Assembly: GCA_016288175.1 (NCBI GenBank)
Contig: JAEEYN010000177.1
Location: 1 to 7,574 of the forward strand
DNA length: 7,574 nucleotides
DNA from: Bacillota bacterium
Lineage (GTDB): Bacteria > Bacillota > Clostridia > Christensenellales > CAG-138
Direction of reading: 5' to 3'
Below are positions 5,982 through 7,574 of the stretch, piece after piece (positions within the stretch are counted from its first letter, which is position 1; every line of letters starts with the position of its first letter). The position numbers and the translations under genes are program-made. The notes beneath the pieces are model-generated. The model had not been told where the DNA came from. It worked only from the letters and a program-made list of their open reading frames with translations, and did no database searches.

Positions 5982-7574
5982 TTAATCCTCGATCGGCATA
6001 TCTTCCACGGGGAAGTGGTCGATCAGGTCCATAGCATAACGCAGTATCAGCGTTGCGTCAACAAGATCATAATCGCCGTCGCCGTCAACGTCCGCCTGCG
6101 CGAGCTGCTCTTCGGTGAGGTCCATCATACCCATCGCATAGCGCATCGCGAGGATCGCGTCGTTAACATCCACATCGCCGTCAAGATCGACGTCGCCGAG
6201 GATTGCGCTCGTCGCGGGGACGCACTCATAGGGGATGGTGTAAACGAGCAGGTGATCCGCATAGCAGTAGACGTATTCGGAAACACCGACGTCGCCGCCG
6301 TCGAGGATGATCGTGACTTCCTCCGCGAAAGCGTAGCCCTCGTTCGGGATGAGCTGGAACGCGACGGAGTAGTGACCGCCGGCCTCGAACGCGTCGGTCT
6401 GCAGGAAGAAGCTATCTTCGTTGTACCAGGCGCTCATATCGAGGGTGTAGGGTTCGCCGTCGGGAATGACGAGGTTCAGATGATCGAACGGATTCTCGCC
6501 TTCGACCGGGGGAACCTCGAAGCCGTTGACGTAAACGGTGTCAATGATAACGGGCTCCTGCTCGGTGGGGATTGTGCACTCGATCATAACGATCCAGGCA
6601 TTCTCGGAATCGACGATGTGAGAATGTTCGCTGTTCAGCAGCTCCGTGCCGCCGTTTGCGAGCAGGGTCGCATCCTCTGCGAAATAGTAGCCCTCGTTCG
6701 GGGAGACCCTTGCGCCGACGATATAGGCGCTGCCGGCTTCGAGCACGTCTTCATTGACGAGCGGATTGCCGGTGGTCTGGTTGAAGGCGTTGATGAGCTC
6801 GATATGGTAGTTCGCGCCTGCGGGAACGGTGAGCGCAATGTACTCGGCGCCGGTCATGCCCGCGGTGGGGATAACGAAGCCTTCAACGTTGATCTCGGTG
6901 ATCGCGATCGGCTCTGCGGGAGGCTCTTCAACGGTGAAGCCGACGGTGTTGACGTAAATGTACGGGTAGCTGCCGCCCTGGAAGCCGCAGCCCATGGGAT
7001 CGACGAGCGCGGTCTCGCCGTTAATGGTGAATACCGCGTCGTCCGCAAGGACCCAGCCCTCCTCGGGAATGAGCTGAATGTACATCGCATAGGTAGCCGC
7101 TGTGTTATCGAAGACGTCGTCCGCGGTCAGTATGCCGAAGCCGTCGCCATAGAAGCTCCAGTCGACGTAATCGATGCTGTAATGCGCGCCTTCCGGAATG
7201 CTCATATCGAAATCCGGATGCTCGCCCCATGCGGGAACGGTGAAATCATTGAGCTCAACGCTCGTGATGTAGTTCGGCTCGGGCGCCTCGATGGTGAAAA
7301 ATATCGAGTTGATCCATTGGCTGCCCGCGCTGCCGTTTTCGCCGTGGGAATCGACGAGCGTGCCGTCACCGTTGATGGTAACGGTCACGTCCTCCGCAAA
7401 GGTATAGCCCTCATCGGCGGTAATTTCAAAATACTGGTAGTAGGAATAATCGCCGTTATCGAAGGTATCCTCCGGGAAGACGTTGTTGCCGAAGCCGTCC
7501 ATGAACCAGTTCCAGTTGGTGGTCGTGACGGAATAATGCACTCCTTCCGGTACGCTGACTTCGTAATCCGGATG
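5982..7574 (-). CDS. Dockerin type I protein with repeated ~120-residue modules, C-terminal part, runs off right edge
   Basis: 530 residues are visible. The frame is open to the window edge; the GTG at 7541 is an internal Val in the motif VPEGVHYSV, which recurs as IPEGAHYSI, so the true start lies outside. Four related modules follow each other (7574-7281 partial, 7280-6915, 6914-6558, 6557-6207). Each shows a strand like ITSVELNDFTVP, a (V/I)PxG.xY motif, a D.F..G..Y.. segment, a P.EGY.FAED motif and TINGxxxLV; a beta-sandwich fold is inferred. The C-terminus is a dockerin with two calcium-binding repeats: GDVDLDGDVDVNDA (ligands about D461, D463, D465, D472) and DVDGDGDYDLVDA (about D495, D497, D499, D506). 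Dockerins bind cohesins on cell-surface scaffolds, so an extracellular role is likely; the signal peptide and any enzyme domain would be upstream. The cohesin-contact pairs (positions 10-11) are V-N and L-V, not the Ser-Thr of C. thermocellum. The protein is very acidic, as extracellular calcium-binding proteins often are. Confidence 0.9.
   Translation of the reverse strand, partial: HPDYEVSVPEGVHYSVTTTNWNWFMDGFGNNVFPEDTFDNGDYSYYQYFEITADEGYTFAEDVTVTINGDGTLVDSHGENGSAGSQWINSIFFTIEAPEPNYITSVELNDFTVPAWGEHPDFDMSIPEGAHYSIDYVDWSFYGDGFGILTADDVFDNTAATYAMYIQLIPEEGWVLADDAVFTINGETALVDPMGCGFQGGSYPYIYVNTVGFTVEEPPAEPIAITEINVEGFVIPTAGMTGAEYIALTVPAGANYHIELINAFNQTTGNPLVNEDVLEAGSAYIVGARVSPNEGYYFAEDATLLANGGTELLNSEHSHIVDSENAWIVMIECTIPTEQEPVIIDTVYVNGFEVPPVEGENPFDHLNLVIPDGEPYTLDMSAWYNEDSFFLQTDAFEAGGHYSVAFQLIPNEGYAFAEEVTIILDGGDVGVSEYVYCYADHLLVYTIPYECVPATSAILGDVDLDGDVDVNDAILAMRYAMGMMDLTEEQLAQADVDGDGDYDLVDATLILRYAMDLIDHFPVEDMPIED
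6207..7574 (-). repeat. Four tandem protein modules of about 117-122 residues
   Basis: Modules start at the EP-(x)-(I) junctions EPNYITSVEL (7280), EPIAITEINV (6914) and EPVIIDTVYV (6557), with a partial first module at the window edge. They are diverged at the protein level, which points to old duplication. The most constant part is the EGY/EGW-x-(F/L)A(E/D)(D/E) segment in the middle of each. Confidence 0.8.

Noticed and set aside
7539..7541. GTG at 7541 as start of the dockerin protein, with GGAAGGA just ahead
   Set aside because: The frame stays open to the edge and the preceding residues HPDYEVSVPEG match the module motif HPDFDMSIPEG, so it is an internal valine. The purine-rich stretch encodes Pro-Glu-Gly and leaves no spacer.

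Overview
The window looks like chromosomal DNA of a GC-rich, uncultured Clostridia-type (Bacillota) bacterium, probably an Oscillospiraceae-like gut organism. This is inferred from a dockerin-bearing modular protein, a Bacillus-type Hsp33, a YpsC/RlmL-type THUMP methyltransferase, strong GGAGG-type ribosome sites and near-consensus sigma-A promoters. All convincing genes lie on the minus strand, so transcription runs from position 7574 towards 1.

In transcription order: (i) 7574-5982 is the C-terminal 530 residues of a secreted-type protein made of four related ~120-residue modules and a C-terminal type I dockerin; it runs off the right edge and ends at a clean intrinsic terminator (5936-5963). 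(ii) 5777-5933 is non-coding and holds a striking chain of hairpins: the heptamer GTGAAAT occurs four times, each followed by a different self-complementary stem, then two more hairpins. (iii) A promoter (5743-5771) and an ~82-nt leader, which contains a 27-codon upstream frame overlapping the next start, precede a PLP-dependent aspartate-type aminotransferase (start corrected to 5654). (iv) A second promoter (4319-4347) drives a tight four-gene operon: SAM-dependent methyltransferase (start corrected to a TTG at 4287), hslO/Hsp33, a TPR protein with an HTH-like C-terminal segment, and the N-terminal part of a THUMP-domain RNA methyltransferase. The last two junctions overlap by 8 and 11 bases, which suggests translational coupling.

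The operon joins a redox-activated chaperone (Hsp33) to two methyltransferases, one probably acting on rRNA, and a TPR scaffold, so a link to translation or protein quality control is plausible but inferred. The left edge is suspicious: the first 51 bases are an exact, in-frame copy of 403-453 and replace the part of the THUMP methyltransferase where its catalytic motif should begin. An assembly artefact or edge chimera is the simplest reading. The most interesting structure is the hairpin chain, which keeps its linkers constant while its stems vary and still pair.
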